DNA from: Muricea muricata
Lineage: Eukaryota; Cnidaria; Anthozoa; Malacalcyonacea; Plexauridae
NCBI GenBank assembly: GCA_963855995.1
Contig: OY979717.1
Span: 28,291,746-28,355,745, forward strand
Length of the DNA: 64,000 bases
Direction of reading: 5' to 3'
Shown: positions 46,471 through 59,675 of the stretch, one piece after another
Layout: each line of letters opens with the position of its first letter
Position numbering within the stretch: the first letter of the stretch is position 1
The notes under the pieces: model-generated
The model's database searches: none
The model's input: only the letters and a program-made list of their open reading frames with translations
Told to the model about the DNA's origin: nothing
Translations under genes and position numbers: made by a program

Positions 46471-48360
46471 ACCAGCTATTTAACACAAAGATTTAATTTG
46501 TGTTACAAAAAGGTGAAATGACATTAAGTAACATGCTTATGATATTTGCACAGATTACCCCCAATGCATAAACATTTATTTAACTGTTGACTGGACAATG
46601 AATCATAAAGATATTTACAAAGCTGGCTCATTAAAAATTAACCAAACTGTAACTGACAGCTATTATACTGATCATCAGCTCTAACCTGAAAGCTATATTA
46701 TTATGCATGGCCCATATATGTTGCAAAAATAAGTTGTACTGAACTGTAAATGGACATGCAGTAAATGATCAGATCTTGCCATTTCATTCAAGAACAGCAA
46801 AGTGTCAATTAAATATTCATATCTTATGGCATTAAACAAACTATACCTAACATCAGCATGCACTTAAGCTTTGAAGTTAAAGCATTTATTTAATATCCAA
46901 ATAACAGCTATACAGCTACTCACAATGGAAAAAACTTTTTTGACTTCAAGACAGCAGTACCAGCATTAAACATTAATGCATGCCAGCTGTCCCTCTCAAT
47001 TTTATCATGCCATACTTCTGTTCAATGTTTTGGGGTTTGGCAGCTAAAAAGCCTGGTTTTAGGCAACAAGGACATTCAATGTTTGTAACTAACCTAGTAA
47101 AGTAATTCTATAATATCCAAAACTGGAGTTGAAAATTGTGTTAAAACTTCCTGTCTTTCATAATCTGAATACTTTTGACAGCAATCAGCAACTTGCAACC
47201 AATTGTTCGAGCCTTTTATTCAATGACGGAAGCATAACCAAAGATGTTTCCATGCATTTACATGCAACTGTTGCAACATATACTTGAAGCCTGCAATTTA
47301 ATAAAATCTTATGTTAGAATAACCAAATAGCTATATAGCATATGACATAGCATATATAACAATAAGACATAACTTAGTTATTCATTGCAACAATACAAAC
47401 AATAATCTAAAATCAACTTTCTAAATAAAATTTTCTGGAGTTTTGCCAAAAGTAGAAGGGAAAATAATGCAATGTTGGTGACACTCCCTTGTTAAGTGCA
47501 ATGATCTGACATTAAACAAAATATAGTAATAAAATGGTATGCTTTGGTCAGATTGTTATTTATAAGCTTTAGAGAATTGCATTAACAGATTGTTTTGCTA
47601 AGTTTTGAGAAGTGCCCATACTGTAGCACTTCTGTTGACAAATAGAATTGTATGGTCAGGTATAGATACACAAATAAAACTAACCTGGCATAAGAGTTTG
47701 TCAAAAATACATATTCAAACAAGGAGTTCAGTACTTCTTTTAAAACAAGAACTTGAAAGTCAAGCATGTAAGACGCTTTACATCCAATAGTATGATGGAA
47801 CTTTTTGAATGAGGTTATTTTTTATATACATGTAAGCAGCAATTTTCTCCACCTTATGATTTTATGGTGTCTTCATTATGGCAGGCAAAATTTTACTTAC
47901 CAAAAGGAGAGCAAGACTTGACTAAATATATACTGTGCTAACACTTGATATCAAAATATAATAAGTGTCACATAACTAATACAGCGCAAATATCCCAGAA
48001 AATTTACTGAGAAAGAAATAGGTAAAGTTGGTAGATTCAAACTGCATTACTGCATCTTTGACTGATTCAAACTGCATCACAAACCTTTGACTGATGCAAG
48101 TGTTAATATACATCCTTATAATGAACACTACCATCCATAACAGATATTTAAATAAATAGTAACTTATGTAAGTGGCACGCTTGACTTATAGAACTGTGTG
48201 TGTATATGTATTGATTTCATAGTCTGATGGGCATTCAGACATGCATTCACAGACATTCAGTATCTGTCTGCATATAACCACATCTGGCTATCTACAGAAT
48301 ACAATTTTTACCGTTTGTAGATGTTTTCATTCAAATAAAACCTTGTATCAAGGCAATGTG
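46471..48360. other. AT-rich interior of the CACTG element, no gene seen
   Basis: Low-complexity, A/T-rich sequence with many TGCATG and ATATAT words. ORFs at 47582-47790 are short and without motifs. Confidence 0.5.
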
Positions 48361-49534
48361 TGAATATCAACGTTTTATTTCAAATACTGTCGCGCGAAAT
48401 TCAAATATATATAAACTGGAACACGTGTTTGAAATACATGACGGTGAAATAAAGTATAAAATATTACACGTAAAAAGGGTGTAATAAGTAATAAAAAGGG
48501 CGTAAAAAGTATAACAACCATCTCACCTGAGTATTACGCTGTCTTTCCTGATGTATGAGGAGTTATTTCATTCGTCATCACGGTTATTATTGCAATTTTG
48601 TTTGCTATAAAGCGACATCATAACTGAAAGAATGAAAAATATGGCTTCGAAGCATGCGATAACGCTTCCCGGTTTTCATTGCGCGCGGAGTACTGCCACT
48701 GATCTGTATAATTGACTGTACACCATCATTGTGTTTCTCCAACATGGAATAAACTGAGATATTTCCTCTGGTAAAAACATCCATTGATAATGAATACGCC
48801 TTATAGTTATACTATAAATATAAATGATTAGTTCAATGCTGCTATTATCAAGCCAAACGCAAGAGGTTTATTTTAGCACATGGGTCTTTTTGCGCTGCCT
48901 GTTTCCAACAGGTGTAAACCCAAAATTCTCGCGAAAAGATCATAAACAATTTATAAATATGTTTCTGACGATTGTGACAAAGGCTCATATATAATTCTTT
49001 GCTTTGCTTATTCTTTGCTTTTGTTCACTTCGGTATAAAGTGACACAGAAAAGTTCCGTTCCACGCTCAAAATTCCGTCTAGAGGAAACAACCCTCAGAG
49101 TATACGTTTACTCAAAAATGTACGTAAGAAACTTTCTTACTCATTAGAAGAGTCAAAGTTCGCTTTTACTCAAAGTATTGCGTACAATTATTTTACTCAA
49201 GCTTTGAGCAAATAACAGTCTTGCTACTACTAATGATAATGAGTAAATATTACTCAGATAAACATTTGAGTAATTTTTTACACACACAGGTATTTTTATC
49301 CAAACAGTGAGTATAAATGACTCAAAAATTTGCGTAACATTGGTAAATACTCAAAAATAGAGTAAGATCTACTCATGGTAGTTCTTACACTCAATTTTCG
49401 CTTTGTAAACACTAAACAGTTTTACATCTCATGCCATTCCACCTTTGAGAGGTCAATTTATTACATGAGTATAGAGATTTATTCATCGATAAGGCTGTGC
49501 GTAATAATCGTTCCAAATTAGCAATAGCCAATCG

Positions 49535-49645
49535 GCATCAAGAACGATAAAATTTCACTCGGTGAAAAATCATCGTTCACGGCCTTTGATTGGACGAACG
49601 ATGTTTTTTCACCAGTGAAAATTTATCGTTCAGTGTTCTGATTGG
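49535..49645. repeat. Foldback repeat (GAACGATAAA arms)
   Basis: GAACGATAAAATTTCACTCG at left pairs with an inverted copy near 49610-49640, with an inner GAACGATG/CATCGTTC pair. A small hairpin MITE lying in the outer part of arm 2. Confidence 0.65.
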
Positions 49646-49955
49646 CTGACCCGAACGTGCAACACCTGCTCGCAGGCTAGTGTAAACATGGAGTCTGATT
49701 TTACAAGTATTTTTTAACTCACCGAAAAGAGAGATTTAAGACAATTTCACTGATAAAACAACCACCTAAAATCATAACGACGACATTCGTGGCCTCATTA
49801 ACTTGAAATAAACCTCATGGTTTCATTTTCAGCAAGAAAACAAAGCAATAAATGGTAAGAAATTCCATTTTAATATTTTGCTTGAGTATTTGTTTTTGTC
49901 AGTAAGATATATCCGTATCTTTATACACTCATCTTTATACTCATATAATAAACAA

Positions 49956-50109
49956 ATTACTTCATGGTTGGTTCGTTTGTACGATTTTTATCATTCACTC
50001 TTTGTGAAGGATCGCTAAACTCACTCGTTCGCTGCGCTCACTCGTTCGTTTAACGATCCTTCACAACTCGTGAATAAAAACCGTACGCACTCACCAACCA
50101 TGAAGTAAT
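49956..50109. repeat. 154-bp hairpin repeat
   Basis: ATTACTTCATGGTTGG at the left and its exact complement at the right; GTGAAGGATCG inside also has its partner. Long imperfect hairpin, non-coding, inserted in arm 2 of the inverted duplication. Confidence 0.8.
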
Positions 50110-50820
50110 CTCTATTTTCTGTATCTCACCTTAAAGATCTGTGCACAGTGTGTAAATACTCAGTTGGCCATGTTTGACAATAACTTTGCAATAAAGTCGA
50201 AATATCACCATGCAGGGTTTTTGTGTCTTGTCTTTTTAAATAACTTAAATCTTGAATTTACAAGATGATGATATTCGGAGTTTGTTTCGCTTTATATCCA
50301 GGCAAAGCGTATAATGAATGATTTGTACAGCTTTGAATAAATCATAAATGTCCAAAAATATTCATAATTTTTTTTATTGAAAAATATAAAAAAATACTGA
50401 AAAATCAAAACTAATTCAAACAAATCATGCCATGGACATATGGCCAAAAACGACGTCAACAATTCGCCAAAAAAGCAACATGATTTCGGCTTTGGTATTC
50501 TGCCTCCAGATATGGTATAAAATCGTTAAATACTTTTCAAGCGACTGCTATACTCTGAAAAAATCTTTTATTAAAATCACGATATGAACTTTCGAAAACA
50601 AGACAACTGTCACGCAGTGGTATTTTGACTTTATTAATCAAAGTCAATGTCAAAGCAGAACAATCTATTTACAGTCGTCCTATCATGCTATACGCAAAGA
50701 AACTGGAAGGGGTGATGGTTTTAGATAGATTATTTAGGTGAATGAAGTCCAAATATCACGCCACTTAATTGGATTTCAGACTTGTCATTTGATACGTTTA
50801 GCGCGACGTTCATCAAAGCC

Positions 50821-52250
50821 ACATATACATATACATACATACATACTTTATTTTGTCACGCTAGCCCCATCAGCTATTAGTTGACTGGTCTCCATGAGGG
50901 GCGTGAATTAAAACAAATTAACTAATTTACAAGATAGAAACAATACGGATAATACGTTACACACTAAGAAAGATATACTAATACAGATATATTTAAAGAC
51001 GAAAACATTTACGAGCAAATTTAAACTCATTCTTTGTTTTAAGATTGATTTGAAGGATTTTAAAGATTCCGCAATTTTTGCCTCATTAGGAAGATTATAC
51101 CAGTGCAGGGCACCTTAACAACTGAAGCACCTCTTGCCAAATTCTTTTTTCGGCATGGGTGGCGCTAGATCAGTTTCTCTATTTCTGAGATTGTAGAGAT
51201 TATTTCCTTCATTGTTTGGACAAAAAGCATTTTTAAGATTTGGTGCGGTGTGGCCATTTAGGATTTTATAAATAAAAATAGATTTTAGGTATTTTCGCCT
51301 TTCTTCAAGAGATTTCCAATTTAACTATTGAAGTAAATCAGACGATCGAATATCGTAAGTTGACCCAGTGATACTCTCGCGGCCCGATTTTGATATTTTT
51401 GCAACCTATCTTTGAGTCCAATTCCGCAATTATCCCATAACGGGCTACAATAATCGAAAAAAGGTTGTATAATAGCATTATATAGCATTTTCACAGTCGG
51501 CAGTGGCATAAAAGGTTTAACTCGTCTCATTGCACCAATACCGGCACTGACCTTAGAACAGATAGAATCAATGTGTTTTTCCCATGATAGCTTCCGTCCA
51601 TAGTCACACCAACGCATGTGTATTTATTTATGTTAGGTATTGGCACATTATTAATTAAAACGGGATCACTTGATACATTATTCTTAAGGTTATAGGAAGA
51701 TCCAATGATCATATATTTCGATTTAGTGGGGTGTATTTGAAGTTTGTTTTTTAGCATCCACTTATGTGTATTTTCAAGATCAATATTTACCTTGGCAACA
51801 AGGTCAGCATAGTTGCTAGAAGATGCACAAACTTCAGTGTCATCAGCATAGAGTGAGGGAGTTGAGTGGCTTAGTGAATCAGGCATATCATTTATATATA
51901 ATAGGAATAACAGAGGACCAAGTATAGACCCCTGAGTAACTCCACATGCAATCGTTCTAGGACTCGATAATTGTCCATTTACCAGACATTGTGGCGGTCT
52001 ATTACTCAAGTAAGATATGAACCATTTTAACTGGTTTCCTGTAACTCCATGCGCATTTTATTAATTAGAATTTCGTGATTTATTGAGCCAAAGGCTTTTC
52101 TGACATCAAGAAAGACTACACACTCAATTCAATTTTCTATCATCCATGCTTTTAAGTAAGTTATCGCACAATTGTATCAGAGCAGACGGGGTTGAATGTT
52201 TAGATCTAAAGCCTGATTGAAAACTAGATAATAATGAGTTACTGGAAAGA
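50821..52250 (-). pseudogene. LINE reverse transcriptase, 3' part
   Basis: Minus-strand blocks: LSSNSLLSSFQSGFRSKHST (52250-52190), CGVTQGSILGPLLFLLYIND (51950), the catalytic YADD (51850), MLKNKLQIHPTKSKYMIIGS (51760), VGVTMD then LSWEKHIDSICSKVSAGIGA (51640-51540), and LKDRLQKYQNRAARVSLGQ (51400). Several frameshifts. The 3' UTR ends AAATAAAGTATG with a short (TATG)n tail (50821-50847). The upstream part continues at 56673 after the inserted 4.4-kb element, where the reading frame rejoins exactly. Confidence 0.85.
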
Positions 52251-52559
52251 TACACTGTAAATTTTGAAGGGCTGAAACGACCCCAAAATTGGGGCCAAAA
52301 CGTTGACCGCAAAATAGGTCTTTTTTTGGGGTCAAAACAGCACCTATGAGGCGGTGGCCCCTGAGGGGCGATTCGGCTCTTCTAGTATAGGGCCATTTTA
52401 ACTCTGGTGAAGGGCCAAAATAGAAATCGACACTGCCGTTTTGGTCTTTAGGTGGAGCTGTTTTGGAAAATATCGGGGCTATTTTGGAAAAGAAAAAAGT
52501 CAAATTGGCTCTCATTCAGAGGCATATCAGCCCCAAAAAGTACTGATATTGGGAGCCAT

Positions 52560-52975
52560 TTCAGCTCCTGAGGTAGAGGGCCATTTTAGCTCTTCTGTGG
52601 CGACGTTTAGACATTGATAGGGCTGAATTTAAAAAGTCGATTCCGCCCCTAAAAGTACTGTTGTAAAGGCCGTTTCGGCTCCTAAAATAAAGGGCCATTT
52701 TAGCTCCACTATAGAGAAGTTTTGAAATTAATAGGGCTGAATTTAAAGAGTCGATTCTGCCCCTAAAAGTACTGTTGTCACAGCCGTTTTGGCTCCTAAA
52801 ATGGAGGGCTATTTTGGCTCCACTATAGCGACGTTTTGAAATTAATAGGGCTGAATTTAAAGAGTCGATTTTGCCCCTAAAAGTACTGTTGTTGTAGCCG
52901 TTTCGGCTCATGATAATGAGGGCCGTTTTAGCTCCACTTTAGAGACATTTTGAAATATGTGGGGTCGCGATTAGA
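52560..52975. repeat. 114-bp tandem array (~3.6 copies)
   Basis: The GGG of the GGGCCATTTTAGCTC-type word recurs at 52578, 52692, 52806 and 52920, exactly 114 bp apart, with scattered substitutions. Because 114 is a multiple of three, the minus-strand ORF 52911-52561 shows a repeated peptide; this is a by-product, not evidence for a gene. Confidence 0.9.
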
Positions 52976-52999
52976 GTGAGTCGATTCTACGCCGCTTTA

Positions 53000-55300
53000 G
53001 ATGTCATGGGGCTAAAAAGTCTGCTTTTCTTAAACAGCTAAAGTGTCGAACGTTAGGCTGTATCAATCGCAAACTAAATAGTAAATTGCAATATGCTAGT
53101 GCTGTTTCTACAATATAACAGTTATATAATAAAATCTAGACCATTTAATTAGAAAGGATCATACAAACACAGTTAAAATATTCTTTTTAAGATATATATT
53201 AAAAGCAGACAAAATGCCAATTGCAAAATGTTCTGATTGAGTTATACTGTATTATGTATAATAAAGTACAAAGCATGGTTAAGTGTGCTAATAACTTGCC
53301 TCTAAATTTACATTGAGATCAACAATATAAGGTTTTTTGGTGGATGCAACAACAAAACGTTGACAACATTTCGTTGCACACAGCACAGACAACTGAATTT
53401 AAGAAAAAAGCACATCATATAGAATCATGTACATGATCATACTGTCTCTGTGATACTGTACAAAATGCAGGTATTCAAACTTGCCAGCAAGACAATGGGA
53501 GCATCAACACGCACTGAATTACTGGTGATGGTGCGAAATGGTAGTCCTCTAATACATGGCTGTGAATATACATTCCAATATGCCAACATACTGCCATAAA
53601 TAATTATACAGGATAAGGCTGTGCCAGAAACTCATCAAGATTTTCAGACTCCTAAAGATGTTAATATTAAATGTTGTTAACATACAGTATTAACACAGTC
53701 ACAGTGGATGGCATAGCCATAGGGATTACATGTATTACAGGAGGTATCATACGTACTATGCAATAAGAAAAAATCTGTGAGGTATAGGGGTTTGTGATTA
53801 TTACCTGCACAGGAATTGCATCACATTGATGCTTAACTACCCAACAAAGAAAATAGAACTTGAGCCCAACACCCTGCCAGAACACAGCAAACTTTCCTAC
53901 AAGTAAAAGAGGTGAATTTTACCTTGAAGATTTAATATATGTTTGTTTTGTGTAATGAACTATGCTTGGCAAAAGTTAAATTTGTTTAGACGTAAAAGTT
54001 TAGATCAGACATTATTGTACATACCATCTGTTATACAGTATACCATATAGGGCAGTTTAATATGTTTTGTCCAGTTAGGGATTTGAGCTAAAATTTTGCA
54101 AAGGAAAAGAACAACTAAAATACCCACAAATACCAGCTAGATGACTCCATAGTTTAAACTCTTCAACATCCATGACACAATTGAATTATACTTATAGCCG
54201 GATATTCCTTTTTAGGATGTCCGGTTTATTTGTGCAATCAGTTAAGTATTGGTATCATACAGTTGAAAATATAGAAATAGACAATTCTGTATACACATGC
54301 ACCTGACATGTTTTTATGAAAACCTATGGTAATTACTACAGTTTTAAGTTTCTCCTGAGGCTTTTCTTCATGTGGTGGGCTTTAGGGATAACATTATCTT
54401 ATAACAAAGACCTTCAAACAGCTTATTGCCTATGTATTTTACAATACTGTACTTATACAATGTATAGAGAACCCATTAAGGGCCACAGGTTTGTCAGTGT
54501 TATGCTGTTTGTTACCATCATTAAGATTCATTCAAAGTTGATTCATACAATATACTGCATGTATTCTATATTATTTGTATAAATGCTTCTTAAATAAGTG
54601 GTCAGGATAAATCAAGTCATATATAAAATAGACAATTTCTTAACAATCCCAGCTTTAGCTGCAAATTTGGAAATCTGGCAAAGAAATATATGTAAAGCTA
54701 TATATAGATCTGTAGCAGAAGATGGAGGATAGGGTGGTTGTTCATGAATTTCTCTAATCTTATTTAAGTTGGTACTTTTTTTCAATCATGCATGTTGTGT
54801 GCTGCATGTATGGAAAGCATCATGCATGTTGTGTTGTGCTCCATGTATGGAAGAATATCAAGAATCAGATTTCTAATCTGTACAGTTCTGTTCCTACACA
54901 AAATCTTCGCACCTGCACATCGTGTTTAGGACTGTGTTCCAAAACATGAAATTGTTCTGCCCAACAGCCCTGCAAGTTCCCAAAGACTTGTGTAGCCCAT
55001 GTATATCATAGTACAGACCATAGAAATACAAATTCAAAATATATTTCCATAACAAATTTACACGTTCAAGCAATTGTAATATTTTAAGATTATAATACAT
55101 GTAGTGTAGTTTTATAATAAAAACTATTATGTGATTTTACTGATTTACATGTCTTAAAAATACAGTATAAATACAGCATTCTGAAATGTGGAACACTGCC
55201 ATACCAACATATGAAGTATAAAAATAAGCAAACTAAATGAAGGTCACTGAAGCGAGTGATTTGAAGCTATGCCACAGAGCGTGCTTTGTATTATTAATAT
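53000..55300. other. AT-rich interior of the CACTG element, no gene seen
   Basis: ORFs such as 54316-54582 have hydrophobic composition but no recognisable family or splice context. Confidence 0.45.
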
Positions 55301-56089
55301 ATGTTTAATGAATAAGCATCTGGGAATCTAATACAGTTGGCTTGTCGCGCCAAATGCAAATTTTAAATCGGCGCACTGTTGGCTTAATCTCAATATTAAA
55401 ATGTAATTTCAAGTCCGAGTCATTATGTAAGACCTTGTAAACTAATAATGTAATAACATCATCGTTTACTTCAAATATTGTCGCGCCAAATTCAAATTTT
55501 ATCCTGGCGCACATTCTCAAAATATTCATGAACGTAGGATGAGAAATATTTCATTTTAAATTGGCCTTATTTATACATAAAACATAACTATATTCTCACC
55601 TTAGTGTTACGCATCCATCTCCGATGTGATCCTCTTGAAAATTACTCTTTAGCTTGGTTAAAAAGCATTTTGTTTGACGCAAACGATTCAAAATATAAAT
55701 TTGAAAAATATGGCCGCGAGGAATGCCGAGGTGTGGTGACACTATCCCGAAAAGCTTTGCACGTTGCGATACAGTAATTGGACACCGGCCAGTCGATCAG
55801 CACACGCATCTCGCAATGTGACAATATAATTATTACAAATTTCAGCCTATATTTTGGATGTTGTGTGTGTTTAAGTCTCATAGAACGTATCGGACCTTTT
55901 ATAAATGCGCATTACATGTCCATGCTATATCACGCGATGTCAGTATTGCGCTTTGCGTCAAAATATCTGTAAATCAATAAACGTTTAATATATATGTTTA
56001 TAAGTCGATTCATTATATAAAGTATTATGGGTCACTAAGTTCACGCTCGATTTAACACGGAGATCGAGTCGATCAATTCGCAAACGAAT

Positions 56090-56610
56090 GCTAGAATGAC
56101 AATTTATAGGGCTAATACAGTTAAAAGATACGCTGAGGGTCGCTTATATTCGCTTTAATCTGAGGGCTATTTTGCTCTATAGGGCCGATTTAAAATGCGA
56201 TGGGCTATTTAGGAAAATGACAGCGTCATTATGGCAAGTGGCACGTCGAGTCACACTGGTCACCCGAATGGGCCAAAATGACAATTATATAGGGCTGATA
56301 CGTACACCATCAGGGTCGTTTTAAAGGAGCTGAAATAGGTCTAGCTCTGAGGGCTATTTCGCTCCATGGGGCCGATTTAAAATGCGAGGGGCTAAATTGG
56401 AAAATGACAGTGTCGTTATGGCAAGTGGGACGTCGAATCACTCGAATGGGCCAAAATGACAATTATATAGGGCTGATACGTACACCATCAGGGTCGTTTT
56501 AAAGGAGCCGAAATAGGTCTAGGTGTGAGGGCTATTTCGCTCCATGGGGCCGATTTAAAATGCGAGGGGCTAAATTGGAAAATGACAGAGTCGTCATGGC
56601 AAGTGGCAGG
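56090..56610. repeat. 178-bp tandem array (~3 copies)
   Basis: GGCCAAAATGACAATTATAT recurs at 56271 and 56449 (178 bp), with an older, more diverged unit before it. It forms the right subterminal zone of the 4.4-kb element and differs in unit from the left array. Confidence 0.85.
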
Positions 56611-56672
56611 GCCAAATTAGGGGGCCAAAACGAAATTTGGGGTCGTTTCAGCTCTATTAAATTTACAGTGTA

Positions 56673-57540
56673 GCCGTACAGCTGTCGAAAGACTTCTTTC
56701 TCGAAGATTTCACTTACAATGGGAAGTATAGAAATTGGTCTATAGTTTTTGCACTTCCGTCTATCTTCAGATTTGTATAGATTGGAATTGCTCGCGCACG
56801 TTTCCCGTCATCAAAATATGCAGTATCAAGAGATAAGTTAAATATATATGTCAATGACGGAGCAATAATACACGCAGAGAGTCTAAGAACATTAGCTGGA
56901 ATTTTATCAAGACCAGTAGACTTATTTACTTTAAGGTTCGTTATAATTAGTGCTAAGATAATATCATTATCGTTATCATTTATATTAATGTGATGGAAGT
57001 GAAATATCGTACCTACCATAGGATTGGAATTGGGGTGGCTAGTCATCGAATGTTCAGTACGAAGATCTTCACTTGTTTCAGAGGCTAGGCTAAGGGCAAT
57101 GCTGACAAAATATTCATTAAAAGTTTCAGCGATTAACTTCAGAATCAATAATGCTGTTATCATTTACAGATATTTCTGTAATACTGGTAGATTTATTATT
57201 CTTATCAGTGAAGGAGTTTATTAGAAACCAATTTTTTTTGAAATCCTTTGATTTTGCACAGTCTTCTATCTCTTTATGATAGAAATCAATTTTGCTTTTA
57301 CGCATTTATTATTTACTTTGTTCCGTAGTTTTATAGACAGCCCAGTGAGTGGAAGAATTAAATTTAATGGCTTTCGTTTTGTGGTAATCCCTGTTCCTCA
57401 TTTGCTGCTTAATAGCAGGTGTAATCCATGGGACTGAATTAGCTTTAGCCTTGTGTTTGGTAGCAAGTACAGTATATATATGCAATTTAACAAAATTAGC
57501 ATGCTTCCTCAAGGCACACAGCGGCATTGTATGTAACGTT
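56673..57540 (-). pseudogene. LINE reverse transcriptase, 5' part
   Basis: Continues the LINE at 50821-52250 upstream of the inserted element. Minus-strand blocks: SVPWITPAIKQQMRNRDY (57430), CAKSKDFKKNWFLINSFTD (57230), FNEYFVSIALSLA (57120) and KVNKSTGLDKIPANVLRLSA (56940), then PIYTN and the run into RQLYG at 56673. This is the linker between endonuclease and RT and the first RT motifs. The endonuclease itself was not found, so the LINE is 5'-truncated near 57540. Confidence 0.8.
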
Positions 57541-58573
57541 GACCACCATATGCGTTATCCAATGTAAAAGTATAAAGTAAAACCCAACTTCAGCTTACAA
57601 GATGTTATTTGTGTGTTTTTTTTGGCAATTTGTATGTTTTTTCTTGTATTTTATTAGCTACAGCGTCTGCTGTTGGCTGAGTTTTAGGTGCAAGTATTTC
57701 CTGTTAGATTATTTTGACGCACCAAAGATTAAATAGCTGCGTGTAGCAAAACTATCCCATTATGCATTAATCCGAGAATGACAGAAAAAGAGCAGTCTTT
57801 CTGAAAAGAATTGTTTCCAATTAACGATTTATTTACAGAAATGAAAACCGTTTCTTTTATTAAACCATGTGCTTTATTAATTCATAGTTCTCAGCCTTCC
57901 ACCCGGGCCACTACTAAAAAGCGAAACGATGATACAACGATACACGGAGCCTGAGCCGGAGCCATGTAAGCTTGCAGGGGGGAGAGGGTGAACATTTTAG
58001 GCCATATAGTTGAAAATAATATATTTGGTAATGTAAAGATACAGTATATAGCAAGTCTTCAGGAAAGTATACACAGAGCTAGACATTTATAATGGACTAA
58101 TAGAGTAAATATGGTCTTTGATGGAATTTTTTCTGTGTGATGTTTTGCTACATAAAAATGTTTTCTATACGTGGCAAAGGCATGTATTGTAGCCTGTGGC
58201 ATTGTACTTGAGTTGAAATATGATGCACATTAGAAAATAAGAATAATATTTGCACTTGGATGTTTGACGCGCAATACAGAATCGAGTTTAATACGCAAAA
58301 TTATTTCTTTATATGCGAAGCAGGACACTAAATCACACGTTGACGTTACCGTTCGTGACCTTGACAAATTGCTCTATGATCCTGTATAAATCTCTTACGA
58401 CTTGATAACGAGCTAAGTCATGTAGTAGTGCATCATGAGATGCAATTTATGTATCTGGGAGAAGTATTTTATTATTTGTAAACTCGACACAACGAACTTG
58501 TCACTACGTGTAGACACGCTAAGAAATATTTACTTGAAAACTTTATGACCTGACACGAATTACTACGAGGTGT

Positions 58574-58620
58574 TAATAATAATAATAATAATATATATAT
58601 ATATATATATATATATTATT
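58574..58620. repeat. (TAA)n/(TA)n microsatellite
   Basis: AAT triplets run directly into AT dinucleotides. Confidence 0.95.
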
Positions 58621-58889
58621 ATTTATGCTTATTGATCAACACCATAGTGAAATACTCAAGAGTGAAAACTTTTGGATAGGAATGTTGTTGACCAACCGGA
58701 AAGGCCTTAATGGTAGTCATGATTTCGCTCAACAATAGTAATTTATTCATAATTTATCGTATATAAGTATGTTCTGTGTAAAGCTAGGCACTCTGAAGAA
58801 GGTTGTGACATGAAGCCGAAAATTTAGTTTTTGTATTTAGTATATAGTTTTTAATAAACTTCTTTGAAACGTAGTCGTTCTTTTTTGTT

Positions 58890-59018
<129 letters not shown>

Positions 59019-59675
59019 TTAAAACACGCGCAGGATTGCTTTATCAGATATTCAACGCGAGGCGATCGCCTCTTTATCCGCTTTATCAGATATTCAAGCC
59101 GAGCGTTGTATACCTGATAAAGCGCGAATTGCGAGTGTTTTAAATGACTTCTAAATCGATTCATTTTATACCCATCTTGTCTGTTTGTATATAAAAGAAT
59201 TTTCAATATAGATGTTGTATAAGCCGAGAAAATCGAAGTAAAAGATTTGTGAAAATTGACATGTGTTTTATCTAATATATAGACTCTAGTCACGGCTATT
59301 ATTTCCTTTGTGTTTTTCTCATGAATTATTAATGAGGTTTAGAAATATATATATATGCCTAGGTATCTGTATAATTGACTTCGCTCTTACAGTTCGATGC
59401 TTAATAACCATACTTGGTTTGCTTGTAATGAAGTCGAAATTTATTGTTTAAAGGTGCGTCAGATTCTACCCATAAATACATAGTACAGTTCATGCTGTTT
59501 ACATAAAGCCATGTATATAGCCCAACATCAGACGCTACCTAAAGAGAAATCCATTAAAAGCTGAAAGACCATATTCACTCAGGCCTAAAATATTCATCTT
59601 CCCTACCCCCCTGCAAGCTTGCATGACTCCGGGTCCGTGTATGTTTGTATTGCTGTATCGTTTTTAGTACTGGCC

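Larger units (their letters stand above)
45690..49384. mobile_element. ~3.7-kb CACTG-ended element with TTACTC subterminal repeats
   Basis: Left end CACTGCAAAAAATTC. Both subterminal zones (45700-46015 and 49095-49384) are packed with GAGTAA/TTACTC in both orientations, as in CACTA/EnSpm-type elements. The right end lacks a matching CACTG, so it is truncated or altered. The boundaries follow from the interrupted duplication: minus-strand sequence up to 49385 continues at 45689. No transposase was found in the AT-rich interior. A minus-strand exon-like segment ends at 48537 with donor GTGAGA, shared with the element at 52253-56670. Confidence 0.6.
52253..56670. mobile_element. 4.4-kb CACTG-ended element with a TA duplication
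   Basis: Ends CACTGTAAATTT and AAATTTACAGTG, TA on both sides (52251-52252, 56671-56672). Removing the element and one TA restores the LINE frame as RQLYGYLSSNSLLSS. The subterminal zones are long tandem arrays (114 bp at left, 178 bp at right) built from GGGCC/GGCCC-like words in both orientations. No transposase was recognised in the interior. CACTG ends, subterminal repeats and a 2-bp duplication suggest an animal CACTA/EnSpm relative; TA duplication leaves Tc1/mariner-like families open. Confidence 0.75.

Noticed and set aside
52561-52911. Minus-strand ORF with a repeated SLNSALLISK peptide
   Set aside because: Produced by the 114-bp tandem array, whose period is a multiple of three.
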